Source: Mycobacterium sp. 050128 (lineage in GTDB: Bacteria > Actinomycetota > Actinomycetes > Mycobacteriales > Mycobacteriaceae). From it: 64,000 nucleotides of DNA. Where the stretch lies: positions 521,340-585,339 of the forward strand of contig NZ_JAZGLW010000004.1 in assembly GCF_036409155.1 (NCBI RefSeq), in the 5' to 3' direction. The position numbers and the translations under genes are program-made. Under the pieces are notes generated by a model. The model did not search any database, was not told the DNA's origin, and saw only the letters and a list, made by a program, of their open reading frames with translations. This document shows, one piece after another, positions 32,767-43,703 of the stretch; positions within the stretch are counted from its first letter, which is position 1; each line of letters begins with the position of its first letter.

Positions 32767-33738
32767 ATGGTCGGCTGGCTGGACGACTTGCAGCGACGGA
32801 ACCGCAGCGTGAGCGTGGCCGTCGCGGCCATCTACAAATATCTCGATGATCAAGGCGGCTATCTGGCCGCGCTGATCACCTACTACGGCTTCGTGTCGAT
32901 GTTTCCGATGCTGTTGTTGTTGACCACCGGGCTGGGTGTGGTGCTTGCCGGCCATCCCGACCTGCAGGAGCAGGTGCTGCACAGCGCCTTGAGCCAGTTC
33001 CCGGTGATCGGCAGCCAGCTGCATCAGCCCGCAGGGCTCAGCGGGGGGACGGTCGCCGTGGTGGTCGGGATCCTGGGGGCGCTCTACGGCGGGCTCGGCG
33101 TCGGCCAAGCCGTGCAGAACGCCATGGACTCGGTGTGGGCCGTGCCGAAAAACAAGCGTCCCAACCCGATTCGGGCCCGCGTGCGCAGCTTCGGATTGCT
33201 GTTCGTGCTCGGCTCGGCGGTGATCGCGGCGACGGTGCTGTCCGGGATCGCCCGGACGACTCAGGAATTGGGCATCTTCGGAAAGATCGGTGTCACACTC
33301 ACCGCCGTGGCGATCAACGCCCTGATCTGCCTGGTGGCCTTCAAGATGACCACCACAAAGGAACTCACCTACCGGCAGGTGCTGCCGGGAGCCGTTGCAG
33401 CAGCACTCATTTGGCAGATACTGCAGTGGTTCGGCGCCGGCTACATCCAGCACACGGTCAAGACGGCCAGCGCCACCAACAGTGTCTTCGCCTTGGTGCT
33501 GGGGTTGCTTGCCTTCCTGTATCTGGTGTCGACGACGCTGGTGCTGTGCGCCGAGATGAACGTCGTCCTGGTCGAGCAGCTGTACCCGCGCGCATTGCTC
33601 AGCGCATTCAGCGACGAGGCCGAACTCACGCCGGCCGATCGGCGGATTTACGCCAAGCGGGCGAAAGCCGAACGCGTCAAACGGCTCGAGCGGGTGATCG
33701 TCAGGTTCAACGACGTCAACAGGCCCGTGACGCCGTAG
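32767..33738 (+). CDS. YihY/UPF0761 (BrkB-like) membrane protein
   Basis: 323 residues with six predicted membrane helices. The first, AALITYYGFVSMFPMLLLLTT, carries the family hallmark Y/F-x-x-x-S-x-F-P. Other family blocks are GALYGGLGVGQAVQNAMDSVW and the C-terminal FLYLVSTTLVLCAEMNVVL. A basic hydrophilic tail follows (RIYAKRAKAERVKRLERV). The name BrkB/RNase BN is historical; the true function (possibly lipid or solute transport) is unclear. Divergent from the lipoprotein gene across 177 bases and convergent with the fadE gene. Confidence 0.88.
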   Translation: MVGWLDDLQRRNRSVSVAVAAIYKYLDDQGGYLAALITYYGFVSMFPMLLLLTTGLGVVLAGHPDLQEQVLHSALSQFPVIGSQLHQPAGLSGGTVAVVVGILGALYGGLGVGQAVQNAMDSVWAVPKNKRPNPIRARVRSFGLLFVLGSAVIAATVLSGIARTTQELGIFGKIGVTLTAVAINALICLVAFKMTTTKELTYRQVLPGAVAAALIWQILQWFGAGYIQHTVKTASATNSVFALVLGLLAFLYLVSTTLVLCAEMNVVLVEQLYPRALLSAFSDEAELTPADRRIYAKRAKAERVKRLERVIVRFNDVNRPVTP

Positions 33739-33748
33739 CCGCGCTCGC

Positions 33749-35578
33749 TCAGAACGCGTCTTCGGAAATACGCATGACGTCGTCGTCGATGGATTCGATG
33801 ACGCGGCGCAGCGAGGTCAGTTTCGGCAGCATGTTCTTACCGAAGAACGCCGACGTCGCGATCTTGCCCCGATAGAACGCCACGTCCTTGTCGGCGGGGT
33901 TGTCGGCCAGCGCCGCGTGCGCGACCCCGGCCTGCACCAGCAGTCGCCAGCCGATCAGCAGGTCGCCGACCGCGAGCAGATAGCGCACCGAACCGAGCCC
34001 CACCTTGTAAATCTCGGTCGGGTGCTGCGTCGCGGACATCAGGTAACCGGTCAACGCGCCGGTCATCGCGGTGACCTCGTCGAGGGCGGTTTGCACCGCC
34101 TGCGCTTGCGGTTTCAGCTCCTCGTCACAGTTGTCGATGGTGTTGGTGATCTGAGCGGTGACAAACTGCAGCGCCGCGCCGTGGTCGCGAACGATCTTGC
34201 GGAAGAAGAAGTCCAGGGCCTGGATCGCGGTGGTGCCCTCGTAGAGCGAATCGATCTTGGAGTCGCGGATGTACTGCTCCATCGGGTAGTCCTGCAGGAA
34301 GCCCGAGCCGCCCAGCGTCTGCAACGACTCCGTCAGGACTTCGTACGCGCGCTCGGAACTCACGCCCTTGACGATGGGCAGCAGCAGATCGTCGACGCGG
34401 TGCGCCATCTCGTGGTCGGCGCCCGAAACCTGTTGTGCGAGAGCATCATCCTGATGCGCTGCGGCATACATGTAGAGCGCTCGCAGTCCTTCGGCGTAAG
34501 CCTTCTGGGTCATCAGGCTGCGCCGCACGTCGGGGTGGTGCATGATCGTGACCCGCGGTGCGGTCTTGTCGGTCATCTGGGTCAGATCGGCGCCCTGCAC
34601 CCGCTCCTTGGCGTAGGCCAGTGCGTTGAGGTAGCCGGTGGACAGCGTGCCGGCGGCTTTGACGCCGATGGTCATGCGCGCGTGTTCGATCACCGTGAAC
34701 ATCTGCGCGATCCCGTTGTGTACGCCGCCGACCAGATAACCCACGGCCGGCACATCCGTGGCGCCGAACGTCATCTCGCAGGTGGGGGAGGACTTGATGC
34801 CCATCTTGTGTTCGAGCCCCGTCACGAAAACCCCGTTGCGCGGGCCGAGTTCGAACGTGTCGGGGTCGAACAAATAGTTCGGCACGTAGAACAGGCTCAG
34901 CCCCTTGGTGCCCGGGCCGGCACCCTCCGGGCGGGCCAGCACGAGGTGCCAGACGTTGTCGGCGGTGTCGCCGACGTCGCCTCCGGAAATGAACCGCTTA
35001 ACACCCTCGATGTGCCAGGTGCCGTCGGGTTGCTCGATGGCCTTGCTGCGGCCCGCTCCGACGTCGGAGCCCGCATCGGGTTCGGTGAGCACCATGGTGG
35101 CCGCCCAGCCACGCTCGACACCCTCTGCCGCCCAACGCTTTTGCTGCTCGTCGCCCTCGGCGTAAAGCGCTTGCGCCATAAAGGGACCCAGGCAGAAGAA
35201 GCTCGCGGACGGGTTGGCGCAGAAGATCATCTCGTTGACCGCCCACGCCAGCGGGGGTGGCGCGGGCATGCCACCGATTCCTTCGTCCAATCCGAGGCGC
35301 CACCACTCGGCGTCCTTGATCGCCTGCACGGTCTTGGCCAACTCGGGCGCCACGCTGATCGTGTGCGCGTCGGGGTCGAACACCGGCGGGTTGCGGTCGG
35401 CGAACGCGAAGGTCTCGGCTACCGGGCCCTCGGCCAGGCGGGCGGCTTCGGACAAGATGGTCCGCACCGTGTCAGCGTCCAGCTCGCTGTACTGCCCGGC
35501 GCCGAGAACAGCGCCTACCTCGAGAACTTCGAAGATGTTGAACTCGAGATCACGGACGTTAGCGATGTAGTGGCCCAA
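33749..35578 (-). CDS. fadE15: Acyl-CoA dehydrogenase, FadE15-like (609 aa)
   Basis: I choose TTG 35578 ([14 protein letters not shown]): GAGGGAG lies six to twelve bases upstream, and the resulting 609 residues match my recollection of FadE15 (Rv1467c). The N-terminal ~40 residues are the extension seen in large mycobacterial FadE proteins. FAD/substrate blocks: [17 protein letters not shown], then [14 protein letters not shown]; the catalytic-base region is [20 protein letters not shown] (Glu in YEGT); a C-terminal extra helical domain covers about 470-609. Probably oxidises acyl-CoA in beta-oxidation or lipid remodelling; chain length unknown. Confidence 0.92.
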   Translation of the reverse strand: MGHYIANVRDLEFNIFEVLEVGAVLGAGQYSELDADTVRTILSEAARLAEGPVAETFAFADRNPPVFDPDAHTISVAPELAKTVQAIKDAEWWRLGLDEGIGGMPAPPPLAWAVNEMIFCANPSASFFCLGPFMAQALYAEGDEQQKRWAAEGVERGWAATMVLTEPDAGSDVGAGRSKAIEQPDGTWHIEGVKRFISGGDVGDTADNVWHLVLARPEGAGPGTKGLSLFYVPNYLFDPDTFELGPRNGVFVTGLEHKMGIKSSPTCEMTFGATDVPAVGYLVGGVHNGIAQMFTVIEHARMTIGVKAAGTLSTGYLNALAYAKERVQGADLTQMTDKTAPRVTIMHHPDVRRSLMTQKAYAEGLRALYMYAAAHQDDALAQQVSGADHEMAHRVDDLLLPIVKGVSSERAYEVLTESLQTLGGSGFLQDYPMEQYIRDSKIDSLYEGTTAIQALDFFFRKIVRDHGAALQFVTAQITNTIDNCDEELKPQAQAVQTALDEVTAMTGALTGYLMSATQHPTEIYKVGLGSVRYLLAVGDLLIGWRLLVQAGVAHAALADNPADKDVAFYRGKIATSAFFGKNMLPKLTSLRRVIESIDDDVMRISEDAF

Positions 35579-35821
35579 GACATCTCCCTCGACTGGTCCG
35601 TCCGGCGACGGATCATCAGCCCTAAGTCTGTCCGAGCGGGGAAAACCTCCGCAACCGTAACCTCGGAGCACTCACCGTTGTCGCCCGCAACCGAAAACCC
35701 AACTGTTCATTGGGAAGATCGGCCCGCGTCACCGTCCCCGCGCAGCGGTGCGCGCCGTCGCGCTGGCCAATCGCTGCTGGCGGGAGCAGGATGGGAGCTG
35801 CGCCAATGTCGACATTCGCGC

Positions 35822-35848
35822 GGGAACATCCAAGCAGTACCGGGCGTT
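35822..35848 (+). promoter_or_regulatory. SigH/SigE-type promoter for trxA
   Basis: GGGAACA (35822-35828), 16 bases, then CGTT (35845-35848): a complete match to the SigH consensus GGGAAYA-N16-cGTT. Transcription would begin about ten bases on, at or next to GTG 35858, giving a leaderless trxA message induced by disulfide or heat stress. Confidence 0.75.
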
Positions 35849-35857
35849 AGGCGAAAT

Positions 35858-36208
35858 GTGACAACACAGGATCTCACTGCGGAGCAGTTCAACGCGACCA
35901 TCGAAAACAACGACATCGTGCTGGTCGACTTTTGGGCTTCCTGGTGCGGGCCGTGCCGCCAATTCGGACCGACTTTCCAGGCATCGTCGGAGAAGCACCC
36001 CGACATCGTCCACGCCAAAGTCGACACCGAAGCCGAACAACAGCTCGCCGCCGCCGCTCAGATTCGGTCGATTCCGACGCTGATGGCGTTCAAGAAGGGC
36101 AAACTGCTTTTCAACCAGCCGGGGGCCCTGCCGCCCGCGGCGCTGGAAGACCTGGTGCAGCAAATCAGGGACTTCGACGTCGAGGCGGCGCAAGCAGATC
36201 AAGCCTGA
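35858..36208 (+). CDS. trxA: Thioredoxin
   Basis: 116 residues from GTG 35858. WASWCGPCRQFGP holds the redox pair Cys-Gly-Pro-Cys (about residue 32), and cis-proline is in IRSIPTLMAF. A short acidic tail (DVEAAQADQA) ends the protein. The frame continues open far upstream inside fadE, but that part is antisense to fadE. In M. tuberculosis trxA (Rv1470) is followed by trxB1; here no thioredoxin reductase is adjacent. The SigH-type promoter in front implies an oxidative-stress role. Confidence 0.95.
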   Translation: MTTQDLTAEQFNATIENNDIVLVDFWASWCGPCRQFGPTFQASSEKHPDIVHAKVDTEAEQQLAAAAQIRSIPTLMAFKKGKLLFNQPGALPPAALEDLVQQIRDFDVEAAQADQA

Positions 36209-36268
36209 ACCAAGCTTGATGCAAGCCGCCGAATAGGTCTCTAGCAACGTCCGCGATACCGTTCACGG

Positions 36269-37078
36269 GTGAGTTTGGTACTCGTTGAACAACCGCGGCC
36301 CGGCGTGGCCTTAATCACCCTCAATCGGCCCGAGCGGATGAATTCCATGGCGTTCGACGTCATGGTGCCGCTGAAGGCGGCCCTCGAAGAGGTCACCTAT
36401 GACAACTCCGTACGGGTGGTCGTGCTGACCGGGGCGGGTACGGGATTCTCCTCGGGTGCTGACCACAAGTCCGCTGGCACGGTGCCGAATGTGGACGGGC
36501 TGACCCGCCCGACATACGCGTTGCGCTCCATGGAGCTGCTGGACGACGTCATTCTGGCGCTGCGGCGGATGCACCAGCCGGTCATCGCGGCGGTCAACGG
36601 CGCGGCCATCGGCGGTGGTCTGTGCCTGTCGCTGGCCGCCGACATCCGGGTGGCCTCCACCAACGCCTATTTCCGGGCCGCGGGCATCAACAACGGTCTG
36701 ACCGCGAGCGAACTGGGTTTGTCCTACCTGTTGCCCAGGGCCATCGGCGCGTCGCGGGCGTTCGAGATCATGCTTACCGGTCGCGACGTGACCGCCGAGG
36801 AGGCCGAGCGCATCGGGCTGGTGTCCTGCCAGGTGCCCGAGGGCCAGTTGCTGGACACGTGCTACGCGATCGCCGCGCGGATCGCCGCGTTCTCCCGGCC
36901 CGGAGTCGAGTTGACCAAGCGCACACTGTGGAGTGGACTGGACGCCGGTAGCCTGGAAGGGCACATGCAAGCCGAAGGCTTGGGACAGCTTTTCGTCCGC
37001 CTGCTCACCGCGAACTTCGAGGAAGCGGTTACTGCGCGCGCAGAGCGGCGGCCCCCGGTATTCACCGACGAGAAATAA
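36269..37078 (+). CDS. echA12: Enoyl-CoA hydratase/isomerase family protein, EchA12-like
   Basis: 269 residues from GTG 36269. Crotonase fold: RPGVALITLNRPERMNSM, oxyanion loop GTGFSSGADHKSAG, VIAAVNGAAIGGGLCLSLAA (about 109-128) and the region AGINNGLTASELGLSYLLPR. The acid typical of hydratases at this last site is replaced by neutral residues except Glu in ASELG, so hydratase activity is likely but substrate is open. Lies upstream of the ABC-F gene (22-base gap), same as Rv1472-Rv1473. Confidence 0.9.
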   Translation: MSLVLVEQPRPGVALITLNRPERMNSMAFDVMVPLKAALEEVTYDNSVRVVVLTGAGTGFSSGADHKSAGTVPNVDGLTRPTYALRSMELLDDVILALRRMHQPVIAAVNGAAIGGGLCLSLAADIRVASTNAYFRAAGINNGLTASELGLSYLLPRAIGASRAFEIMLTGRDVTAEEAERIGLVSCQVPEGQLLDTCYAIAARIAAFSRPGVELTKRTLWSGLDAGSLEGHMQAEGLGQLFVRLLTANFEEAVTARAERRPPVFTDEK

Positions 37079-37099
37079 CGTGCCCAGAGGAGAGCGATC

Positions 37100-38728
<1,629 letters not shown>

Positions 38729-38831
38729 GCCTGGTAAGTCGCTGCACGCGAATTCGGCGAAATCGACCCGCATACGACAACGGGTTCTTACTCTTGGTGC
38801 TTGGGTCTGAGTTTCAAGCGTGGAGGGGTCA

Positions 38832-39023
38832 GTGTCTAAGTCTAAAGAGATGCGCACCGAGGTGTTGGACGAGTTGCGCACCGCCTACGAGAGTGGGGCG
38901 AGCATTCGGACGCTCGTTGCCAATACCGGCAGGTCATACGGGTCGATTCACAGCATGTTGCGCGAGTCGGGTACCACGATGCGCAGCCGGGGCGGGCCCA
39001 ACCACACGGCTCGGCACCGCTAG
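38832..39023 (+). CDS. Small helix-turn-helix protein (63 aa), Rv1473A-like
   Basis: GTG 38832 is preceded by GGAGGGG at 38822-38828, the reason for this start. The body EVLDELRTAYESGASIRTLV, then ANTGRSYGSIHSMLRESG, is a compact helix-turn-helix similar to resolvase- and sigma-like DNA-binding motifs; the C-terminal tail TTMRSRGGPNHTARHR is basic and could enter the minor groove. Probably a small DNA-binding regulator. It keeps its place between the ABC-F gene and the TetR gene, as in M. tuberculosis. Confidence 0.85.
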   Translation: MSKSKEMRTEVLDELRTAYESGASIRTLVANTGRSYGSIHSMLRESGTTMRSRGGPNHTARHR

Positions 39024-39051
39024 GTCTCTGGGGCATCGCCCTTACCAACGT

Positions 39052-39073
39052 CACTGCTAGCGACACCGCAGTG
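39052..39073 (+). terminator. Hairpin between the small HTH gene and tetR
   Basis: CACTGC (39052-39057) and GCAGTG (39068-39073) pair around a ten-base loop in the 58-base convergent gap; a second stem GGCCT/AGGCC (39085-39098) lies in the end of the TetR gene. Either could end transcription in one direction. No T-tract. Confidence 0.35.
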
Positions 39074-39081
39074 CCGTTTGC

Positions 39082-39666
39082 CTAGGCCTGCTGAGGCCCA
39101 GAGTCGTTGCGGCGCACTGAGTTCTCCACCAGGTCGAGGACGGCGGCCAGTCGCCCCGGGTCTTCGCCGGAGGCCAGCCGGGCCACCAATCCGTCCAGGA
39201 CCAGTTCGAGGTAGCACTTCAACACGTCACCGGGTACGTCATCGCGCACCCGTTGTGCCTGCTGCTGCCGTTGCAGTCGATCGTGTGTCGCGGCCGCCAG
39301 TTCCGCGGAACGCTCCGACCATCCGCGGCTGAACGCGGGGTCGTTGCGCAGCTTGCGTGCGATCTCCAACCGGGTGGCCAGCCAGTCGAACTGCTCGGGG
39401 GCAGCGAGCATGTCGCGCATCACCTGGATGAGACCCTCGCGCGACGCGACGTCGGCCATCCGCTCGGCGTCCTCGTGCGCGAGCGCGAAAAACAGTGCGT
39501 CCTTGTCCCGGAAGTGGTGGAAGATCGCGCCACGCGACATCCCGATCGCCTGCTCCAGCCGCCGAACCGTGGCCCTGTCATAGCCGTGTTCGGCAAAGCA
39601 ACGACGAGCACCGTCAAGGATCTGGCGGCGGCGAGCCGCCAGATGGTCCTCGCTGACTTTGGGCAC
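39082..39666 (-). CDS. TetR-family regulator of aconitase, Rv1474c-like
   Basis: 194 residues from GTG 39666 (VPKVSEDHLAARR). N-terminal TetR helix-turn-helix: RRQILDGARRCFAEHGYDRA, TVRRLEQAIGMSRGAIFHHF and KDALFFALAHEDA. C-terminal ligand-binding helices follow. The frame stays open to 39924, so an extended N-terminus containing four GRSGS-type 11-residue repeats is formally possible. Rv1474c has been reported as an iron-responsive repressor of acn (recalled). It follows acn on the same strand, so it would regulate its own operon. Confidence 0.88.
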   Translation of the reverse strand: MPKVSEDHLAARRRQILDGARRCFAEHGYDRATVRRLEQAIGMSRGAIFHHFRDKDALFFALAHEDAERMADVASREGLIQVMRDMLAAPEQFDWLATRLEIARKLRNDPAFSRGWSERSAELAAATHDRLQRQQQAQRVRDDVPGDVLKCYLELVLDGLVARLASGEDPGRLAAVLDLVENSVRRNDSGPQQA

Positions 39667-39696
39667 GGTCGGCCGACTCAGGTCTTCGGGTGTCGA

Positions 39697-39814
39697 GCCG
39701 CTGCGCCCGGCTGTGGCTTCTTGTGGCGACCCGCTGCGCCCGGCTGCGGCTTCTTGTGGCGACCCGCTGCGCCCGGCTGCGGCCTCTTGTGGCGACCCGC
39801 TGCGCCCGGCTGCG
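39697..39814. repeat. 33-bp tandem repeat, about 3.6 copies, between acn and tetR
   Basis: Units start at 39697, 39730, 39763 and 39796 (the last is 19 bases). Each reads CCCGCTGCGCCCGGCTGCGG followed by CTTCTTGTGGCGA with one to three substitutions. 33 bases is a multiple of three, so on the minus strand it would encode GRSGSPQEAAA repeats if translated. Copy number is likely to vary between strains. Confidence 0.9.
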
Positions 39815-39819
39815 CCGGG

Positions 39820-39854
39820 CTTGCGATCGCCACGGCCGCGCTTGCGATCGCCAC
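39820..39854. repeat. Direct repeat of CTTGCGATCGCCAC
   Basis: Two exact 14-base copies, 39820-39833 and 39841-39854, 21 bases apart, between the 33-bp repeat and the acn stop (the second copy ends in its last codon). Each contains the palindrome GCGATCGC, so they could be paired protein-binding sites or replication-slippage products. Confidence 0.75.
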
Positions 39855-42676
39855 TAGCCGGACTTGAGCATGTTGCGCAGCACGTACTGCAAGATGCCGC
39901 CGTTGCGGTAGTAGTCGGCCTCACCGGGGGTATCGATGCGCACCACGGCGTCGAATTCGATGTCGTCGCTGGAGTCCTTGGCGGCCTTGACGTGCACCGT
40001 CTTCGGCGTCTTGCCGTCGTTGAGCGCGTCGATCCCGGTGATCTCGAAGACCTCGGTGCCGTCTAGCCCGAGCTCTTGGGCCGTCTTGCCCTCGGGAAAC
40101 TGCAGTGGGATGACGCCCATGCCGATCAGGTTGGAGCGGTGGATGCGCTCGAACGACTCGGCGATCACCGCCCGCACGCCCAGCAGCCGTGTTCCCTTGG
40201 CGGCCCAGTCTCGCGACGAGCCCGACCCGTACTCCTTGCCGCCCAGCACCACCAGCGGAATGTTTTCTGCCGCATAGTTTTGCGCCGCGTCGTAGATGAA
40301 AGCCTGCGGAGCGCCGTCCTGGGTGAAGTCGCGGGTGTATCCGCCGGACACGTCGTCGAGCAGCAAATTGCGCAGCCGGATGTTCGCGAACGTGCCGCGG
40401 ATCATCACCTCATGGTTGCCGCGCCGCGACCCGAAGGAGTTGTAGTCCTTGCGGTCCACGCCGTGCTGGTCGAGGTACTGCGCCGCCGGAGTGCCCGGCT
40501 TGATGCTGCTGGCGGGGGAGATGTGGTCGGTGGTCACCGAATCACCCAGCAGCGCCAGCACCCGGGCGCCGGTGATGTCGCCGACCGGCTCGGGCTCGGC
40601 GGGCATGCCCTCGAAGTACGGAGGCTTGCGCACATACGTCGAATCTGGGTTCCACTCAAAGGTATTGCCGCTCGGGGTGGGCAGGTTGCGCCACCGTTCG
40701 TCGCCCTTGAACACGTCGCCGTAGTTCTTGGTGAACATCTCGGAGTTGATCGCCGAGGCGATGGTGTCGGAGACGTCTTTCTGCGACGGCCAGATGTCCT
40801 TGAGGAAGACGTCGTTGCCCTCTTTATCTTGCCCCAGCGGCTGCTGATCGAAGTCGAAGTCCATGGTCCCGGCCAGCGCGTAGGCCACCACCAGCGGCGG
40901 TGAAGCCAGGTAGTTCATCTTCACGTCCGGGTTGATGCGGCCTTCGAAGTTCCGGTTGCCCGACAGCACCGCGGTCACCGAAAGGTCGTTGTCGTTAATG
41001 GCTTTCGAGATCTCTTCGGGCAGCGGGCCGGAGTTACCGATACACGTGGTGCACCCGTAGCCGACCAGATAGAAGCCGAGCTTCTCCAGGTACGGCCACA
41101 GGCCGGCCTTGTTGTAGTAGTCGTTGACGACCTGAGAACCGGGGGCCATTGTGGTCTTCACCCACGGCTTGGAAGTCAGACCCTTCTCGACCGCGTTGCG
41201 GGCCAACAGCGCTGCGCCCAGCATCACCTCCGGGTTGGAGGTGTTCGTGCACGACGTGACCGCGGCGATCACCACCGCGCCGTGGTCGAGCACGAATTCG
41301 CCACGTTCGTCGGAGCGCACCGTCACCGGGTTGCTGGGGCGGCCCTTGGATTGCGCTGCGGCCGAATGCACCTGGGGAACGTCGTCGGCATGTCCGTTCG
41401 ACACCGCGCCCGGATCGCTGGCCGGGAAAGTCTCCTCGACTGCCTCGTCCAGTTTCGAGTAGCCCTGCTGGCCGTCCTCGTCGCCGTCGACGTAGCTGAG
41501 GATCTGCTCGCGGAAGGTTGCCTTGGCGTGCGACAACGGGATTCGGTCCTGCGGGCGCTTGGGACCGGCGATCGACGGCACCACCGTGGAGAGGTCGAGC
41601 TCGAGGTACTCCGAGAACGCCGGCTCATGCGTCGGGTCGTGCCACATGCCCTGCTCTTTGGCGTAGGCCTCCACCAGTGCCAGTTGCTCGTCGTTGCGGC
41701 CGGTGAACTTCAGGTAGGAGATGGTCTCCTCGTCGATCGGGAAAATCGCTGCGGTGGAACCGAATTCGGGACTCATGTTGCCGAGCGTGGCGCGGTTGGC
41801 CAACGGCACTTCCGAAACGCCCTTGCCGTAGAACTCGACGAACTTGCCGACCACGCCGTGCTTACGCAACATCTCGGTGACGGTGAGCACGACATCGGTG
41901 GCGGTGACGCCCGGCTGAATCCCGCCGGTCAGCTTGAAACCAACGACGCGTGGGATCAGCATCGACACGGGCTGGCCCAACATCGCGGCCTCGGCCTCGA
42001 TGCCACCGACGCCCCAGCCGAGCACGCCGAGGCCGTTGACCATTGTGGTGTGCGAGTCGGTACCGACGCAGGTGTCGGGGTACGCCACGCCGTCGCGTTC
42101 CATCACCACGCTGGCCAGATATTCGATGTTGACCTGGTGCACGATGCCGGTGCCCGGCGGGACGACCTTGAAGTCGTCGAAAGCGCCCTGCCCCCAGCGC
42201 AAGAACTGGTAACGCTCCCCGTTGCGTTCGTACTCGATCTCGACGTTGCGCTCGAAGGCGTCGGCGGTGCCGAACAGGTCCGCGATCACCGAGTGGTCGA
42301 TCACCAGGTCGGCCGGCGCCAGCGGGTTGACCTTCTCCGCCTTGCCGCCCAGGTCGCCGATCGCCTCCCGCATCGTGGCCAGGTCGACGATGCACGGCAC
42401 ACCGGTGAAGTCCTGCATGACCACGCGTGCGGGGGTGTATTGAATCTCAATGCTGGGCTCCGCGTTGGGATCCCAATTCGCGATCGCCTCGATGTGGTCC
42501 TTGGTGATGTTGGCGCCGTCTTCGTTGCGCAGCAGGTTTTCGGCAAGAACCTTCAGGCTGTAGGGGAGTTTCTCGGTATTGGGTACTGCGTCGAGACGGT
42601 AGATCTGGTAACTCTTGTCGGCGACCTTCAGGGTGTCGCGAGCTCCGAACGAGTTCACAGATTCTTTGCTGGTCAC
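39854..42676 (-). CDS. acn: Aconitate hydratase A
   Basis: Interconverts citrate and isocitrate with a [4Fe-4S] cluster; iron-free forms of this family bind RNA. 940 residues. Cluster cysteines are in [10 protein letters not shown] (about 475) and [14 protein letters not shown] (about 540). Other blocks: [20 protein letters not shown], and [10 protein letters not shown] in the C-terminal swivel domain. An actinobacterial linker insertion (about 405-450, acidic and Ala-rich) separates domains. Upstream, 202 bases separate it from the divergent Rv1476-like gene. Confidence 0.96.
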   Translation of the reverse strand: MTSKESVNSFGARDTLKVADKSYQIYRLDAVPNTEKLPYSLKVLAENLLRNEDGANITKDHIEAIANWDPNAEPSIEIQYTPARVVMQDFTGVPCIVDLATMREAIGDLGGKAEKVNPLAPADLVIDHSVIADLFGTADAFERNVEIEYERNGERYQFLRWGQGAFDDFKVVPPGTGIVHQVNIEYLASVVMERDGVAYPDTCVGTDSHTTMVNGLGVLGWGVGGIEAEAAMLGQPVSMLIPRVVGFKLTGGIQPGVTATDVVLTVTEMLRKHGVVGKFVEFYGKGVSEVPLANRATLGNMSPEFGSTAAIFPIDEETISYLKFTGRNDEQLALVEAYAKEQGMWHDPTHEPAFSEYLELDLSTVVPSIAGPKRPQDRIPLSHAKATFREQILSYVDGDEDGQQGYSKLDEAVEETFPASDPGAVSNGHADDVPQVHSAAAQSKGRPSNPVTVRSDERGEFVLDHGAVVIAAVTSCTNTSNPEVMLGAALLARNAVEKGLTSKPWVKTTMAPGSQVVNDYYNKAGLWPYLEKLGFYLVGYGCTTCIGNSGPLPEEISKAINDNDLSVTAVLSGNRNFEGRINPDVKMNYLASPPLVVAYALAGTMDFDFDQQPLGQDKEGNDVFLKDIWPSQKDVSDTIASAINSEMFTKNYGDVFKGDERWRNLPTPSGNTFEWNPDSTYVRKPPYFEGMPAEPEPVGDITGARVLALLGDSVTTDHISPASSIKPGTPAAQYLDQHGVDRKDYNSFGSRRGNHEVMIRGTFANIRLRNLLLDDVSGGYTRDFTQDGAPQAFIYDAAQNYAAENIPLVVLGGKEYGSGSSRDWAAKGTRLLGVRAVIAESFERIHRSNLIGMGVIPLQFPEGKTAQELGLDGTEVFEITGIDALNDGKTPKTVHVKAAKDSSDDIEFDAVVRIDTPGEADYYRNGGILQYVLRNMLKSG

Positions 42677-42878
42677 ATCAACTCCCTGGGATTAAGTTCT
42701 TCCGCCGACGGGCCGTGCCGGCGATGCCTTGCCAACTTTAACAGTACGCTTGTCCTGCAATACAGCGGCACACCAATTTTCAGTCTTGTCGGCCAGGGGC
42801 CGGGTTGAAACCCCTTTTCCCTACTGTTCGCGTACGGTGCCTGTAGCACTTGGGCTGTTCAGTGGGAGGAGGCACACA

Positions 42879-43463
42879 GTGACCGCGCAAGGTTCGTTCG
42901 AGCAACTACCGCAGACCACCTTCTTGTTGCAGCCGGTACTGCCTGCCTACATTCCGCAAGACGTCGACGTGTCGGCCATCAAGGCGCAGGTCGCCGCGTC
43001 CGGGGTCAGTGCGCCACCGGACGTCATGCCGGCTCTGCTCGTCGTCGTCGACCAGGCGCATGCCGCCGGCATCAACCTGAAAATCGTGTTGCTTGACCAC
43101 AACCCGCCGAACGACACGCCGCTGCGCGATATCTCCACGGTGGTCGGCGCCGACTATCACGACGCGACGGTCCTGACGCTCAGCCCGAACTTCGTCGGCA
43201 CCTACAGCACCCAGTTCCCGCGCGTCACGCTCGAGGCCGGCGAAGACATCGCCAAGACCGGCAATCCGGTGGTCTCGGCGCAGCACTTTTTGCACGAGCT
43301 CGAGACCCCCGAATTCCCGTGGACCGGGCTGACTATTTTCTTGCTTGTCGGCGTGCTCGCCGCGGCCGTCGGCGCCCGCTTCCTGCAGTTGCGCGCTCGG
43401 CGGTCAGCAACCTCGGTCGACGCCGCGGCAACTTCCGACGACGAACCCGCCAAGGGCGTCTAA
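42879..43463 (+). CDS. Rv1476-like membrane protein (DUF6676)
   Basis: 194 residues from GTG 42879, with the strong site GGGAGGAGG just upstream. Soluble N-terminal domain of ~150 residues (VLPAYIPQDVDVSAIKAQVA, LLVVVDQAHAAGINLKIVLL, FVGTYSTQFPRVTLEAGEDI) followed by one membrane helix (LTIFLLVGVLAAAVGARFL, about 153-171) and a charged cytoplasmic tail. The domain has the alpha/beta look of a TPM-like module. It precedes ripA-ripB-moxR1, suggesting a part in septal envelope assembly. No catalytic motif seen. Confidence 0.88.
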   Translation: MTAQGSFEQLPQTTFLLQPVLPAYIPQDVDVSAIKAQVAASGVSAPPDVMPALLVVVDQAHAAGINLKIVLLDHNPPNDTPLRDISTVVGADYHDATVLTLSPNFVGTYSTQFPRVTLEAGEDIAKTGNPVVSAQHFLHELETPEFPWTGLTIFLLVGVLAAAVGARFLQLRARRSATSVDAAATSDDEPAKGV

Positions 43464-43529
43464 CCACGCATATCCGACCCGGCCCATTCGGCAGGGGTGA
43501 ACTCGCGACGCTGCGCGGCAAATCGCGTA

Positions 43530-43547
43530 GGTCACCGTTCGGTCACA
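43530..43547 (+). promoter_or_regulatory. GTCAC direct repeats upstream of ripA (candidate MtrA site)
   Basis: GGTCACC (43530-43536) and GGTCACA (43541-43547) are direct repeats with an 11-base period, the form described for MtrA response-regulator sites. Two inverted half-sites TGTGAC lie further on at 43574-43579 and 43601-43606. ripA is a reported MtrA target in mycobacteria. Confidence 0.5.
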
Positions 43548-43703
43548 TTAAACGCACGTAGAGGGTTGCGATTTGTGACGACCATATCTTCGCCGACCAC
43601 TGTGACGTACGGTGCAAATGATGCTCGTGTTGTCTTTGGCGCTAAGAGAGAAAATCGGGGCTGGCGCCGCCGTCCGCGTTGAGCCCAAGGGGAGCTAAGT
43701 CGA

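Noticed and set aside
33917..35857. Possible long N-terminal extension of trxA
   Set aside because: The frame is open but lies antisense to fadE; thioredoxin homology begins at GTG 35858, where the SigH promoter ends.
39667..39924. Extended N-terminus for the acn-linked TetR
   Set aside because: The extra part is mostly the 33-bp repeat, has no ribosome-binding site, and homology starts near 39666. Kept only as an alternative.
42802..42818. GGGT/ACCC stem followed by CCTTTT between acn and the Rv1476-like gene
   Set aside because: Only four base pairs, and placed between divergent starts where a terminator is not expected.
43464..43703. c-di-AMP (ydaO-type) riboswitch upstream of ripA
   Set aside because: Such riboswitches precede NlpC/P60 and rpf genes in actinobacteria, but I could not find the conserved core blocks here.
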